64,000 bases of DNA, from NCBI GenBank assembly GCA_019637815.1, contig JAHBUZ010000017.1, positions 21,349 through 85,348 of the forward strand, read 5' to 3'. Origin of the DNA: Chloroflexota bacterium (GTDB lineage Bacteria > Chloroflexota > Limnocylindria > Limnocylindrales > CSP1-4). Below the pieces are notes generated by a model. That model saw only the letters and a program-made list of their open reading frames with translations, did no database searches and was not told the DNA's origin. Below, piece after piece: positions 1-8,493 of this stretch. Within the stretch, counting starts at the first letter, position 1, and the number at the start of each line of letters is the position of its first letter. The translations under genes were made by a program, and so were the position numbers.

Positions 1-57
1 TCCATCCCGGACACGTCCCTCAAGTGGCTCGCCAACGCGACCATCACGGCACCCTGA
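1..57 (+). CDS. ABC transporter substrate-binding protein, C-terminal end only (partial)
   Basis: Frame 1 is open from the window edge to a TGA at 55-57 and encodes 18 residues ending NATITAP. It lies directly upstream of a complete Dpp/Opp-type permease-ATPase set on the same strand. Solute-binding protein genes normally head such operons, so this is most likely the end of the periplasmic or lipoprotein peptide/nickel-type binding protein. The assignment rests on position only; the fragment has no diagnostic motif. Confidence 0.55.
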   Translation, partial: SIPDTSLKWLANATITAP

Positions 58-92
58 CCTCCTCCAGGGTGCATCGGTCCTCGTGACCGCCC

Positions 93-126
93 GAGGCCCC
101 CGTCGGCGCCCGCCGACGGGGGCCTC
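93..126 (+). terminator. Perfect 16-bp stem-loop between binding-protein and permease genes
   Basis: Positions 93-108 (beginning GAGGCCCCCG) pair perfectly with 111-126 across a 2-nt CC gap, so the real loop would open the top pair or two. No U-tract follows and the next gene starts 26 nt later. This looks like an intra-operon attenuator or mRNA-stabilising hairpin that raises binding-protein over permease expression rather than a full terminator. A comparable hairpin follows the binding-protein gene at 52278. Confidence 0.7.
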
Positions 127-152
127 CCAGCACAGGAGCACCTGATCGACCC

Positions 153-1097
153 GTGGCTCGATACGCCCTGCAACGCATCCTGCTCGCGCTGCCGCTGCTG
201 TTCGGCCTGTCGCTCCTCGTGTTCTTCTACGTGCGCATCATCCCCGGCGACCCGGTCACCGCGATGCTCGGTGTGCAGGCCAACCCGGACCTGGTCGCTC
301 GGCTGCGGGCGCAGTACGGCTTCGATGAGCCCATCCTCGACCAGTACCTGATGTGGCTGGGCAACGTCCTCCAGGGCGACTTCGGTATCTCGTTCCGGTC
401 ACGGCAGGCGGTGGCGCCCATCATCGTGGACCGCATCCCCGCGACGCTCCAGCTGATGCTCGGGGGCCTGTTCGTGTCGCTCGTCGTGGCCATCCCGTTC
501 GGCATCCGGGCCGGCATGAAGTACCGCCAGCGCTCGGACACCGTCATCTCCACCATCACCCTCGTGGGACTCGGCTCGCCCGGCTTCTGGCTGGGCACGA
601 TCCTGATGGTCATCTTCGCGCTCGTGCTGAAGTGGCTGCCATCCCAGGGCTATACGCCCTTCACCCAGGACCCCGTGGCCAGCATCCGCTACATGATCCT
701 GCCCTCGGTGGCCATCGGGCTCGTGGGCGCGCCGTTCCTCGTGCGCGTCGTGCGCTCGACGGTCGTGGAGATCATGAAGGAGCCCTTCGTGCCCTACGCG
801 GACGCACGCGGGCTGCGCGAGCAGGTCATCTTCTGGCGCTACATCATCCGCAACCTGCTGCCCCAGTTCGTGGTCGTGCTGGGCGTGCTGGTGGGTGCCC
901 TCCTCGCCGGCTCGGTCGCCATCGAGGCGCTCTTCAACTGGCCGGGCATGGGTCGCATCTTCATCGGCGCGGTGACCGAGCGGGACTACGCGATGATCCA
1001 GGCGCTCATCCTGGTGTACGGCGTCATCTTCGTGGTCATCAACCTCATCGCGGAGATCGCCCAGGCCGCGCTCGATCCGAGGATCCGGCTCAAGTGA
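153..1097 (+). CDS. Dpp/Opp-type ABC transporter permease (DppB/OppB-like)
   Basis: 314 residues, the usual length for DppB/OppB, the first inner-membrane subunit of peptide/nickel-type importers. The N-terminal helix (about residues 9-28, LLALPLLFGLSLLVFFYVRI) is followed by the family signature PGDPVTAMLG and a central segment leading to the EAA loop (YADARGLREQVIFWRYIIRNLLP, about 212-234). The C-terminus reads EALFNWPGMGRIFIGAV, typical of the family. The start is GTG at 153 with an AGGAG 14 nt upstream. The stop overlaps the GTG of the next permease by 4 nt. The substrate cannot be read from the permease; the downstream enzymes suggest a small amide, lactone or acid rather than a nutritional peptide. 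Confidence 0.93.
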   Translation: MARYALQRILLALPLLFGLSLLVFFYVRIIPGDPVTAMLGVQANPDLVARLRAQYGFDEPILDQYLMWLGNVLQGDFGISFRSRQAVAPIIVDRIPATLQLMLGGLFVSLVVAIPFGIRAGMKYRQRSDTVISTITLVGLGSPGFWLGTILMVIFALVLKWLPSQGYTPFTQDPVASIRYMILPSVAIGLVGAPFLVRVVRSTVVEIMKEPFVPYADARGLREQVIFWRYIIRNLLPQFVVVLGVLVGALLAGSVAIEALFNWPGMGRIFIGAVTERDYAMIQALILVYGVIFVVINLIAEIAQAALDPRIRLK

Positions 1098-1936
1098 ACG
1101 TCATCCGACGCCTGTGGCGGATCCGGTCGGCACGCGTGGGCGTGGTCCTGGCGGTGCTGCTCCTGACCACGGCCATCCTGGGACCGATGCTGCTGCCCCT
1201 CGATCCCAACGCCATCGATGTGCGCGCCCGGTTCGCCGGACCCAGCACCGCCCACTGGCTGGGCACGGACGACCTGGGTCGCGACACGTTCACGCGTCTC
1301 GTCCACGGCAGCCGGATGTCGCTGTTCATCGCGGCCCTGTCCGCACTCCTGGGCACGCTGCTCGGCGTGACCCTGGGGGTGATCACCGGGTTCCTGGGCG
1401 GCTGGGTGGACGTGGCCGGCATGCGCGTGGTGGACCTGTTCTTCGCCATCCCCACGCTGCTCGTGGCCATCGGCATCGTGGCGCTCTTCGGGCCATCCGC
1501 GACCACCACCATCCTGGCGCTGGGCATCGCGTACACGCCGCTCTACGCACGACTCGTGCGCGGCACCGTGGTCAGCGTCCGGTCGCGCACGTACGTGGAT
1601 GCGTCGCGGGTCCTGGGCGCGCGTGGTGTCCGCCTGCTGCGCACGGACATCCTGCCCGGGATCGTGCCCATCGCCCTCGTCCAGACGACCGCCCTGCTCG
1701 GCTTCGCGCTCGTCGACGAGGCGTCCCTGGGCTTCCTGGGCCTGGGCGTCCAGCCACCGGACGCGTCGTGGGGCCAGATGATCAACGCGGGCCGCCAGTT
1801 CATCTTCCAGGCGCCCTGGCTGACGCTCATCCCGGGCTTCGCGGTGATCCTCGCGGTGTTCTCCATCAACCTCATCGGCGACGGCCTCCGCGACGCCCTC
1901 GACCCCCGCGCATCCCAGCGGGTGGGGGACACGTGA
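1094..1936 (+). CDS. Dpp/Opp-type ABC transporter permease (DppC/OppC-like)
   Basis: 280 residues from GTG 1094, which overlaps the preceding stop; the open frame extends much further upstream but only as a shadow of the first permease. The protein shows one N-terminal helix (residues 15-36), the DppC hallmark HWLGTDDLGRDTFTRLVHGSR, several membrane helices and the EAA motif YVDASRVLGARGVRLLRTDILP that docks with the ATPases. The C-terminus LIGDGLRDALDPR is diagnostic of DppC/OppC. It forms the heterodimeric channel with the preceding permease. The stop overlaps the next ATG by one base (TGATG). Confidence 0.94.
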   Translation: MNVIRRLWRIRSARVGVVLAVLLLTTAILGPMLLPLDPNAIDVRARFAGPSTAHWLGTDDLGRDTFTRLVHGSRMSLFIAALSALLGTLLGVTLGVITGFLGGWVDVAGMRVVDLFFAIPTLLVAIGIVALFGPSATTTILALGIAYTPLYARLVRGTVVSVRSRTYVDASRVLGARGVRLLRTDILPGIVPIALVQTTALLGFALVDEASLGFLGLGVQPPDASWGQMINAGRQFIFQAPWLTLIPGFAVILAVFSINLIGDGLRDALDPRASQRVGDT

Positions 1937-3057
1937 TGCACGAGCGCACATCAGCGACAGGGTCCCGGGAGCCGGATGCGCCCGTGCTCGAGGTGACCGA
2001 TCTCGCGGTGGAGTTCATGACCCGGTCGGGTCCCATCCGGGTCGTCGAGGAGGTGGCGTTCCGCGTCCGGCCCGGCGAGATCGTCGGCCTCGTGGGCGAG
2101 TCCGGATCGGGCAAGACGGTGACCATGATGAGCGTGCTGCGCCTGGTGCCGCCACCCGGCCGCATCACCGCCGGCCGGATCATCGTGGACGGCACGGATG
2201 TGCGCAGCCTGTCCCGGGACGGGATGCGCGGGCTGCGCGGATCCGCCGTCGCGCTCATCCCGCCGGACGCGACGGCCGCGCTCAACCCCGTGGTCAAGGT
2301 GGGCGACCAGGTGATGGAGGGCGTCCGGTCGCATCGTCCCCAGGTGTCCGAGGCGGAGGCCCGGACACTCGCCCTCGAGATGTTCCGACGGGTGGGCCTG
2401 CCACGACCCGAGCAGCGCCTTCGACGCTATCCGCACGAGCTCTCGGGGGGCATGCAGCAGCGCGTGCTCATCGCGTCCGCGCTCCAGATGGCGCCCCGGC
2501 TCATCCTCGCCGACGAGCCCACGACCGCGCTGGACGTCACCATCCAGGCACAGATCCTGCGGCTGCTCCTGGCCGTGCGGGACGAGTTCGGGACGGCCAT
2601 CCTGTTCGTGACCCATGACCTCGCGGCGGTCGCGGAGATCTGCGACCGGGTGCTCGTGATGTATTCCGGACGGCTCGTGGAGAGCGCGCCCGTGGCCGAC
2701 CTCTTCGGGCAGCCGCTACACCCGTACACGCGCGCGCTCATGGCGTCCATCCCGCCCCTGAGCGCCGACCCGCCGGACCGTCTCCAGACGGTCGCGGGCG
2801 CGCCCCCGGAACCCGGCTCGTGGCCGGAGGGCTGTCGCTTCGCGCCACGCTGCGACCTGCGCACGCAGCTGGGTGGGCCGGACGTGTGCACCACGAGCCA
2901 ACCGCCGCTCGTCGAGGTCCGGCCGGGTCATCACGCGGCGTGCCACTTCGCGACCAGCGAGGCGGGCGTGCGCGCCGCCACGGACCTTGCGGCGACCGTG
3001 GAGGAGGCAGAGGCCGTGGTGCTCCCGGAGTCCGTCCAGCCGGGAGGCGCCGCGTGA
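1936..3057 (+). CDS. Dpp/Opp-type ABC transporter ATPase (DppD/OppD-like)
   Basis: 373 residues from ATG 1936 (an in-frame GTG at 1933 is an alternative). It has Walker [10 protein letters not shown] near residue 55, Q-loop region, the ABC signature LSGGMQQRV, Walker [13 protein letters not shown] and the H-loop VTHD. The C-terminal oligopeptide-type extension ([14 protein letters not shown], then a region with the pattern C-R-F-A-P-R-C and further Cys) is typical of DppD/OppD and may bind an Fe-S cluster as in some relatives. One oddity: the Q-loop reads [13 protein letters not shown] where IFQDP is usual, so the Gln is not at the expected place. The pair with the next ATPase energises import. 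Confidence 0.92.
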   Translation: MHERTSATGSREPDAPVLEVTDLAVEFMTRSGPIRVVEEVAFRVRPGEIVGLVGESGSGKTVTMMSVLRLVPPPGRITAGRIIVDGTDVRSLSRDGMRGLRGSAVALIPPDATAALNPVVKVGDQVMEGVRSHRPQVSEAEARTLALEMFRRVGLPRPEQRLRRYPHELSGGMQQRVLIASALQMAPRLILADEPTTALDVTIQAQILRLLLAVRDEFGTAILFVTHDLAAVAEICDRVLVMYSGRLVESAPVADLFGQPLHPYTRALMASIPPLSADPPDRLQTVAGAPPEPGSWPEGCRFAPRCDLRTQLGGPDVCTTSQPPLVEVRPGHHAACHFATSEAGVRAATDLAATVEEAEAVVLPESVQPGGAA

Positions 3058-4187
3058 GCGGCATCGGGCGGCCCCTGCTGGAGCTCGACCATGTCGAGCG
3101 CATGTTCGGTGGCTCGTGGCTGGGTCGGCTGGGCGGTGACAACGTCGTGCGCGCCGTGGACGACGTGACCCTCTCGATCGCCGCCGGCGAGGCCTTCGGC
3201 ATCGTGGGCGAGTCCGGTTCGGGCAAGACCACGGTGGGCCGGATGATCGTCCGGCTCCTGGACCCGACCGCGGGTGCCATCCGCTTCGAGGGTCAGGACA
3301 TCACGCGGCTCAGGGGCGGGGCGCTGCTCGCCTACCGCCGCTCGGTCCAGATGGTGTTCCAGAACCCCTATCTGTCCCTGAACCCCCGCAGGCGCGTCCG
3401 GGACATGCTCCTCGACGCCTACCGGATCCATCATCTCGCGAGCGGCCGGGACGCGGAGGAGCGGGTCGCGGCGCTCATGGAGATGGTCGGCCTGCGGCGG
3501 ACCATGCTCGACCGATACCCCCACGAGTTCAGCAGCGGCCAGCGGCAGCGCATCGGCATCGCACGCGCCCTGTCCGTGGAGCCCCGGCTCATCGTCGCGG
3601 ACGAGCCGGTGTCCGCGCTCGACGTGTCCGTCCAGGCCCAGGTCCTCAATCTCCTGCGAGGGCTCCAGGAGGAGCTCGGCCTCACGGTCGTGTTCATCTC
3701 CCACGACCTGCGGGCGGTGTCGTTCCTGTGCTCCCGCGTCGCGGTGCTGTACCTCGGCCAGGTCATGGAGGTCGCCCCGCGGCGGGCACTCGTGGAGCGC
3801 GCCGCGCATCCCTACACCCAGGCGCTCATGGGCTCCATGCCCTCGCTCGCGCCGGGCAGCGGCATCACCCGCGAGGTGATCCGTGGCGACATCGCGGACC
3901 AGCAGCCACCGCCGGGTGGGTGCGTGTTCGCGCCCCGCTGCGAGCTGCGCCGACGACTCGGCGACCCGGACCGGTGCCTGACCGAGCGGCCATGGCCACG
4001 CGAGCTGTCCGAGGGGCATGCGGTCGCCTGCCACTTCGCGGACGCGGAGGCGCGACCGGACACGGACGCGCGACCGGAGGCGACCGGCGCGGCGGCCGGC
4101 CCCACGACACCCACCACACCGACCATGGTCGGCATCAGCGACCCGACCCGGGTCCCGGCGGTCACATCCACAGGAGCGACGACATGA
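3054..4187 (+). CDS. Dpp/Opp-type ABC transporter ATPase (DppF/OppF-like)
   Basis: 377 residues from GTG 3054, overlapping the previous stop by 4 nt. It carries Walker [11 protein letters not shown]-loop [17 protein letters not shown], signature [15 protein letters not shown], Walker [13 protein letters not shown] and H-loop ISHD, followed by the oligopeptide-type C-terminal domain with a CVFAPRC cysteine pair and a later CHF. Unlike its partner it keeps the canonical Q-loop. The last about 40 residues are Pro/Thr/Ala-rich and look disordered. It completes the importer B-C-D-F set; the stop overlaps the next start (ATGA). Confidence 0.93.
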   Translation: MSGIGRPLLELDHVERMFGGSWLGRLGGDNVVRAVDDVTLSIAAGEAFGIVGESGSGKTTVGRMIVRLLDPTAGAIRFEGQDITRLRGGALLAYRRSVQMVFQNPYLSLNPRRRVRDMLLDAYRIHHLASGRDAEERVAALMEMVGLRRTMLDRYPHEFSSGQRQRIGIARALSVEPRLIVADEPVSALDVSVQAQVLNLLRGLQEELGLTVVFISHDLRAVSFLCSRVAVLYLGQVMEVAPRRALVERAAHPYTQALMGSMPSLAPGSGITREVIRGDIADQQPPPGGCVFAPRCELRRRLGDPDRCLTERPWPRELSEGHAVACHFADAEARPDTDARPEATGAAAGPTTPTTPTMVGISDPTRVPAVTSTGATT

Positions 4188-5080
4188 CGGACCTGCCGCG
4201 CATCGGCTGGATCGGCCTGGGCATCATGGGCGAGCGGATGCTGCGCCATCTCGCGGCGGCCGGTCATCCCATCGGCGTATACGCCCGGCGTCCGGGTGTC
4301 ACGGACGCGTTCCCGGAGGCGACCGTCGCGGCCACCCCGGCCGCGCTCGCCGCCTGGAGTGACGTGGTCATCACGATCGTGGGCGAGCCCGCGGACGTGG
4401 AGCAGGTGATGCTCGGACCGGACGGGGTGCTCGCCGGCGCACGTCCCGGCAGCCTCGTCATCGACTGCACCACCAGCAGCCCGGCGCTCGCGGCACGCAT
4501 CGCGGATGCCGCCGCGGCGATCGGCGTGGACGCGGTGGATGCCCCGGTGAGCGGCGGACCCGCCGGCGCGGAGCGCGCCTCGCTCTCGGTGATGATCGGT
4601 GGCACGGACACGGCCGTCGCGCGGGCGATGCCCATCCTGTCCCGGCTCGGCACCACCATCGTGCATCACGGACCACCCGGCGCGGGCCAGTCGGCCAAGA
4701 TCGCCAACCAGATCGTCGTCGGCCTCTCGATGCTCGGCCTCACGGAGGCGTTCCTGTTCGCCGAGGCGTCGGGCCTCGATCCGGAGCGCGTCCTCGAGAC
4801 GCTCGGCGCAGGGATCGCAGGCTCGGACCTGCTGCGCGTGATGTGGCCCAAGGTCGCCGCCGGTGATCTCGAGCCGGGGTTCCGGGTCGAGCATCTCATC
4901 AAGGACCTGGGTCTTGCACTGGATGCCGGTCACGCGGCGACCATCACCATGCCCGGCACCGCGCTCACCCGCGAGCTGTATCACGCGGTCCGCGCGGCGG
5001 GTCATGCGGGTCGGGGGACCCAGGCGCTCATCACGGCCTACGACCGACCGGCTGACCGTGCCGTGGGGACGGAGCCATGA
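4184..5080 (+). CDS. Beta-hydroxyacid dehydrogenase (3-hydroxyisobutyrate / tartronate semialdehyde reductase family)
   Basis: 298 residues from ATG 4184 with CAGGAG 8 nt upstream. The N-terminal Rossmann motif is IGWIGLGIMGERML; the substrate-binding motif DAPVSGGPAGAE and the helix PGAGQSAKIANQIVV with the catalytic Lys are both present; the C-terminal helical domain contains HLIKDLGLALDAG. Enzymes of this family oxidise or reduce 3-hydroxy acids and related aldehyde acids with NAD(P). In this operon it probably handles a small hydroxyacid or semialdehyde released by the aldolase at 7582. Exact substrate cannot be assigned. Confidence 0.9.
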   Translation: MTDLPRIGWIGLGIMGERMLRHLAAAGHPIGVYARRPGVTDAFPEATVAATPAALAAWSDVVITIVGEPADVEQVMLGPDGVLAGARPGSLVIDCTTSSPALAARIADAAAAIGVDAVDAPVSGGPAGAERASLSVMIGGTDTAVARAMPILSRLGTTIVHHGPPGAGQSAKIANQIVVGLSMLGLTEAFLFAEASGLDPERVLETLGAGIAGSDLLRVMWPKVAAGDLEPGFRVEHLIKDLGLALDAGHAATITMPGTALTRELYHAVRAAGHAGRGTQALITAYDRPADRAVGTEP

Positions 5081-5820
5081 CTCGGACGCTGGAGCTCACG
5101 GCACGGTCCTATCGCATCGCGCCGCCACCCGCCGGCGAGGTGGAGGAGCCACTCCGGGTGGACGTCGACCGATGCGCGCTCCTGGTGGTGGATGTCTACG
5201 GCGCTCACTGGGCGGAGCAGCCGCCGTCGGAGGATGGGCTGCCCGCCATCTATCGGTCGTGGCCGGACGCGGATCATGCCCGTGACGTGATGCGCGGCCA
5301 CATCCAGCCCGTGCTCGCGGCGGCACGCCGAGCCGGCCTCCACGTGGTGTATCTCACCAACGCCCTGCGGTCCGGCCTCTCCGCGGGCAACGAGTGGCGC
5401 ACGATGTCCATCCGGACCTGCGGCGTGGATGTCCTGGAGGCGTGGGTGCCCCCGAACGACATCCTCGCGTTCGCGCCCGAGTTCGCGCCCCAGCCCGGTG
5501 AGCCGCTCATCGAGAAGCAGGTGTACTCCGGGTTCTTCGAGACGCATCTCGAGTCGGCCCTGCGGGGTATCGGCGCCCGGGACCTGTTCCTGGTGGGTGG
5601 CGACGGGCAGGTCTGCCTGGGCACGACCGCCATCGATGCGATGTATCGCGACCATCGCGTCATCGGCATCCGGGACGCGATCCTCACTGGCGAGTACCCC
5701 GAGACCCGGGAACGACGCCTCCGGCACTGGTTCGCGATGCGCCAGCTGGAGGCGACCGTCGGCTACACGACCACCACCGATGCCTTCCTCGCCGCGTGCG
5801 CGGCGATCACCCCCGCCTGA
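5077..5820 (+). CDS. Isochorismatase-family cysteine hydrolase (copy 1)
   Basis: 247 residues from ATG 5077, overlapping the previous stop (ATGA). The catalytic triad of the isochorismatase/N-carbamoylsarcosine amidase superfamily is visible: Asp39 in LLVVDVYG, Lys147 in IEKQVYSGFFET and Cys180 in GQVCLGTT. Members hydrolyse C-N (amide, ureido) or vinyl-ether bonds. It is paralogous to the next gene, sharing NEWRxMSIRTCGVDVLE and KQxYSGFFET, which suggests two related amide substrates or a heteromer. No signal peptide, so cytoplasmic. Substrate unknown. Confidence 0.9.
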   Translation: MTRTLELTARSYRIAPPPAGEVEEPLRVDVDRCALLVVDVYGAHWAEQPPSEDGLPAIYRSWPDADHARDVMRGHIQPVLAAARRAGLHVVYLTNALRSGLSAGNEWRTMSIRTCGVDVLEAWVPPNDILAFAPEFAPQPGEPLIEKQVYSGFFETHLESALRGIGARDLFLVGGDGQVCLGTTAIDAMYRDHRVIGIRDAILTGEYPETRERRLRHWFAMRQLEATVGYTTTTDAFLAACAAITPA

Positions 5821-5847
5821 CCGGCACCGACCCCTGGAGGACCACCG

Positions 5848-6717
5848 ATGACCGACCGACCGACGCTCCGCCTCGATGGCCGCTACTGGCGCTACTACCC
5901 GCCCGAGCAGCCACTCGGATACGCGGAGGATCCCATCGAGCTGCCCATCGACGAGACGGTGTTCCTGCTCATCGATGTCTATGGCGCCCACATCGAGCCC
6001 GGCTACCAGCAGCCCGCCGGGACACCCGCGTTCTATCAGCACGCCGAGGATGACCCGGTGGCGCGCATCGTGCGTGAGCGCATCGTGCCCGCGAAGACCG
6101 CCGCCAAGGCTGCCGGGCTCCAGGTGGTCTATGTCACGAACTACCTCTCCCCCGGCCTCTCGGAGGGGAACGAGTGGCGCAACATGTCCATCCGGACCTG
6201 CGGCGTGGACGTCCTGGAGGAGTGGCGGCCACCCACGCCGATCCTGGAGCACGCCCCCATCATCGCGCCCGGCCCGGACGAGCCGCTCGTGCGGAAGCAG
6301 CTGTACAGCGGCTTCTTCGAGACCAACCTCGACTCGGTGCTGCGTGGCTACGGCGCGCGGAACCTCGTCGTGGTCGGCTTCGACAGCCGGATCTGCCTGG
6401 GCACCACGGTGACCGACGCGATGTATCGCGACTACCGCGTCGTGGTCCTGCGGGACGCGACCCGCACCATGGAGTACCCCGAGACCGCCGAGGGCGAGTG
6501 GGCGAACTGGATGGCCATCCGGTTCATCGAGAGCAACGTGGGGTACACCATCACGACGGATGCGTTCATCGCCGCGTGCGAGGCGGTCACCGCGGCCGCG
6601 GATGCGGGTACGGGCGTCGGCACGGGCGCGCCCTCGGGCGCGAGCACGGTCGCGAACAATGGCACGGCTACCGGCGCGAGCACGGCCTCGGGCGCGAGCA
6701 CGGCCACGTCCGCATGA
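5848..6717 (+). CDS. Isochorismatase-family cysteine hydrolase (copy 2) with low-complexity tail
   Basis: 289 residues from ATG 5848 (CTGGAGG 7 nt upstream). The triad Asp in FLLIDVYG, Lys in VRKQLYSGFFET and Cys in RICLGTT is intact. It is clearly paralogous to the preceding gene along its first about 245 residues. The last about 42 residues are a Gly/Ala/Ser/Thr repeat built from GAST and GTG units, a linker-like tail absent from copy 1. The tail is encoded by near-repeats of an 11-15 nt GGCGCGAGCACG unit, so slippage-driven expansion is likely. The stop overlaps the next ATG. Confidence 0.9.
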   Translation: MTDRPTLRLDGRYWRYYPPEQPLGYAEDPIELPIDETVFLLIDVYGAHIEPGYQQPAGTPAFYQHAEDDPVARIVRERIVPAKTAAKAAGLQVVYVTNYLSPGLSEGNEWRNMSIRTCGVDVLEEWRPPTPILEHAPIIAPGPDEPLVRKQLYSGFFETNLDSVLRGYGARNLVVVGFDSRICLGTTVTDAMYRDYRVVVLRDATRTMEYPETAEGEWANWMAIRFIESNVGYTITTDAFIAACEAVTAAADAGTGVGTGAPSGASTVANNGTATGASTASGASTATSA

Positions 6718-7562
6718 CCCGACGCGTCTTCCTGCCAGCGGACGTGCGCATCGTCGACAGCCACGTCCATGCGTGGCCCCACGGACTCGTCCACCCCGCC
6801 CAGCGTGTCCAGGAGCCGATGGCGGCCTCCCCGGCGGACCTCCTCGCCACCCTCGATGCGAGCGGTGTGGATGCCGTGCTCGTGAGCCCGGCGATGGTCC
6901 ATCCGGACAACGGGTACATCCAGGGAGCGGCCGGTGCCGTGCCCACGCGCATCCTCGCCGTCGCGGGCGTGGACCCGCGTGATCCGTCGGCCGTGGCGGG
7001 CATCCCGGACCACGCCGCTGCCGGGGTCGTCGCGGTGCGGGTCAACCTCGGGCCCAGCCCGCTGGAGACCGAGGCGGATCTCGCCGGGCTGGATGCCCTC
7101 GTGGACGCGACCGCGGCGGCGGGGCTCGTGCTCCAGTGGACCATGCGGCTGCCGGGCGCGGCACTCATCGAGCGGGCCGCGGCCAGGCGACCGGATGTCC
7201 CCCAGGTGTTCGACCACCTGGGCCTGCCGGTGGATGCCCGCGACCTCGGCCAGCTGGCGCGCATCCGTGACCTCGCCGGGATCCCGACGCTCCACATCAA
7301 GCTGTCCGGGATGTACGCCCTCTCGCAGGACGGCTACCCGTATCGGGACACCTGGCCATGGGCGGAAGGCGTGCTCGAGGCGTTCGGCGCCTCCCGCACG
7401 ATGTGGGCGTCCGACTGGCCGCTGGCCGGTGAGTCCGCGTCGCACGCGGAGCATCTGGCGCTCGTGGGGATGCTGCCCTTCCTGGATGACGCGGCACGCG
7501 ATCACCTGCTGCGGCGGACCGCGCTCTCCCTGTGGGGCGAGCCACGAGCCGGCGGATCCTGA
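6714..7562 (+). CDS. Amidohydrolase-2 family metal-dependent hydrolase (lactonase-like)
   Basis: 282 residues from ATG 6714, overlapping the previous stop. Motifs of amidohydrolase family 2 (PF04909) are present: the N-terminal metal site VDSHVHAW, a central FDHLGLPVD with His, IKLSGMY, and the C-terminal WASDWPL with the catalytic Asp. Characterised members include L-fuconolactone and sulfomuconolactone hydrolases and decarboxylases. In this operon it could open a lactone or cyclic imide between the amidases and the aldolase. The open frame reaches far upstream only as a shadow of the isochorismatase gene. Confidence 0.88.
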   Translation: MTRRVFLPADVRIVDSHVHAWPHGLVHPAQRVQEPMAASPADLLATLDASGVDAVLVSPAMVHPDNGYIQGAAGAVPTRILAVAGVDPRDPSAVAGIPDHAAAGVVAVRVNLGPSPLETEADLAGLDALVDATAAAGLVLQWTMRLPGAALIERAAARRPDVPQVFDHLGLPVDARDLGQLARIRDLAGIPTLHIKLSGMYALSQDGYPYRDTWPWAEGVLEAFGASRTMWASDWPLAGESASHAEHLALVGMLPFLDDAARDHLLRRTALSLWGEPRAGGS

Positions 7563-7581
7563 CCACGGACGACCGACCCCG

Positions 7582-8493
7582 ATGACCGACCGACCGGACC
7601 TGCGCGGCCTCTGGGGATTCGCGCTCACCCCCTTCGACGAGCACGACCGGATCGATGCGGACGCGTTCGTCGCCGGCGTGCGCGCCCTCGGGCCACACGC
7701 CGATGTGATCTGTGCGGCGGGCACCCTGGGCCAGGGTGACCGGATGACCATCGAGGAGCGTCGTCGGTGCGTGGAGCTGGCGCGCGCCGCGGGCACCGGA
7801 CGACCGGTCATGGGCACGCTCATGGCCGGACAGGACGACGCGCAGGCGGCGGTCGCGCTCCTGGAGGCCGGGGCCGCGGCGGTCCTGCTGCTGCCCACGA
7901 CCGACGATGTCGCGGATGCCGCCGGGTCCCTCGGGCGGATCGGTGTCGCGACCGGTGGCGCGCTCCCGGTGGTGCTGTATCAGCGGGGACCGCTCCGGCT
8001 CACGCCGGCCGACCTCCTGGACCTGTGTCGGTCGGAGCACCTGGTCGGGCTCAAGGATGCCCACGGGGACCTGCGCGCGTTCCATCGGCTGCGCGGCGCG
8101 GTCGGCGACCGACTCACCTGGATCGGTGCGTCGGAGGACCTGGCGCTCGGCTACTGGGCCATGGGTGCCGATGCCTGGTCGCCCGCCAGCCTCGCGTACG
8201 CGCCGTGGTACGCGAGGGCGTGGTCCGATGCGCTCCACCAAGGCGACATCGCGACGGCCCGTCACCTCATGGAGCGGATCGCGTGGCCCATCACGGACCT
8301 GCGGCTCTCGCGTCCGGACATCGACATCACGGTGGTGCGGACCCTTGCGGCGTGGGCCGGGCTGGCGGTCGGGCGGGCACGGCCGCCGGCGGCACCACTG
8401 ACCGCGGCGGAGATCACCCGCCTTGAAGAGCTGGCGCGCGTCCTGGACGAGGAACACGCCCGAGCCTCGGTGGACGCGGGCACGCCCCGCTGA
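7582..8493 (+). CDS. Dihydrodipicolinate synthase/N-acetylneuraminate lyase family aldolase
   Basis: 303 residues from ATG 7582. The TIM-barrel pattern of the DapA family is recognisable: WGFALTPFDEHDRID at the N-terminus, GTLGQGDRMTIEERRR in place of the usual GTTGE motif, VVLYQRG with the catalytic Tyr and VGLKDAHGD with the Schiff-base Lys (about residue 158). Divergence at the GTTGE motif and 303-residue length point to a catabolic pyruvate-dependent aldolase or dehydratase rather than lysine biosynthesis. The stop overlaps the next ATG (TGATG), so the two are translationally coupled. Confidence 0.88.
   Translation: MTDRPDLRGLWGFALTPFDEHDRIDADAFVAGVRALGPHADVICAAGTLGQGDRMTIEERRRCVELARAAGTGRPVMGTLMAGQDDAQAAVALLEAGAAAVLLLPTTDDVADAAGSLGRIGVATGGALPVVLYQRGPLRLTPADLLDLCRSEHLVGLKDAHGDLRAFHRLRGAVGDRLTWIGASEDLALGYWAMGADAWSPASLAYAPWYARAWSDALHQGDIATARHLMERIAWPITDLRLSRPDIDITVVRTLAAWAGLAVGRARPPAAPLTAAEITRLEELARVLDEEHARASVDAGTPR

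Noticed and set aside
986..1951. Long minus-strand open frame opposite the DppC-like permease
   Set aside because: Composition is His/Asp/Gln/Arg-rich as expected for the antisense of a high-GC gene; the plus strand encodes a clear permease.
6600..6710. Tandem repeat in the isochorismatase tail as a CRISPR or minisatellite
   Set aside because: The units are short, in frame and lack spacers; it is a low-complexity coding tail.
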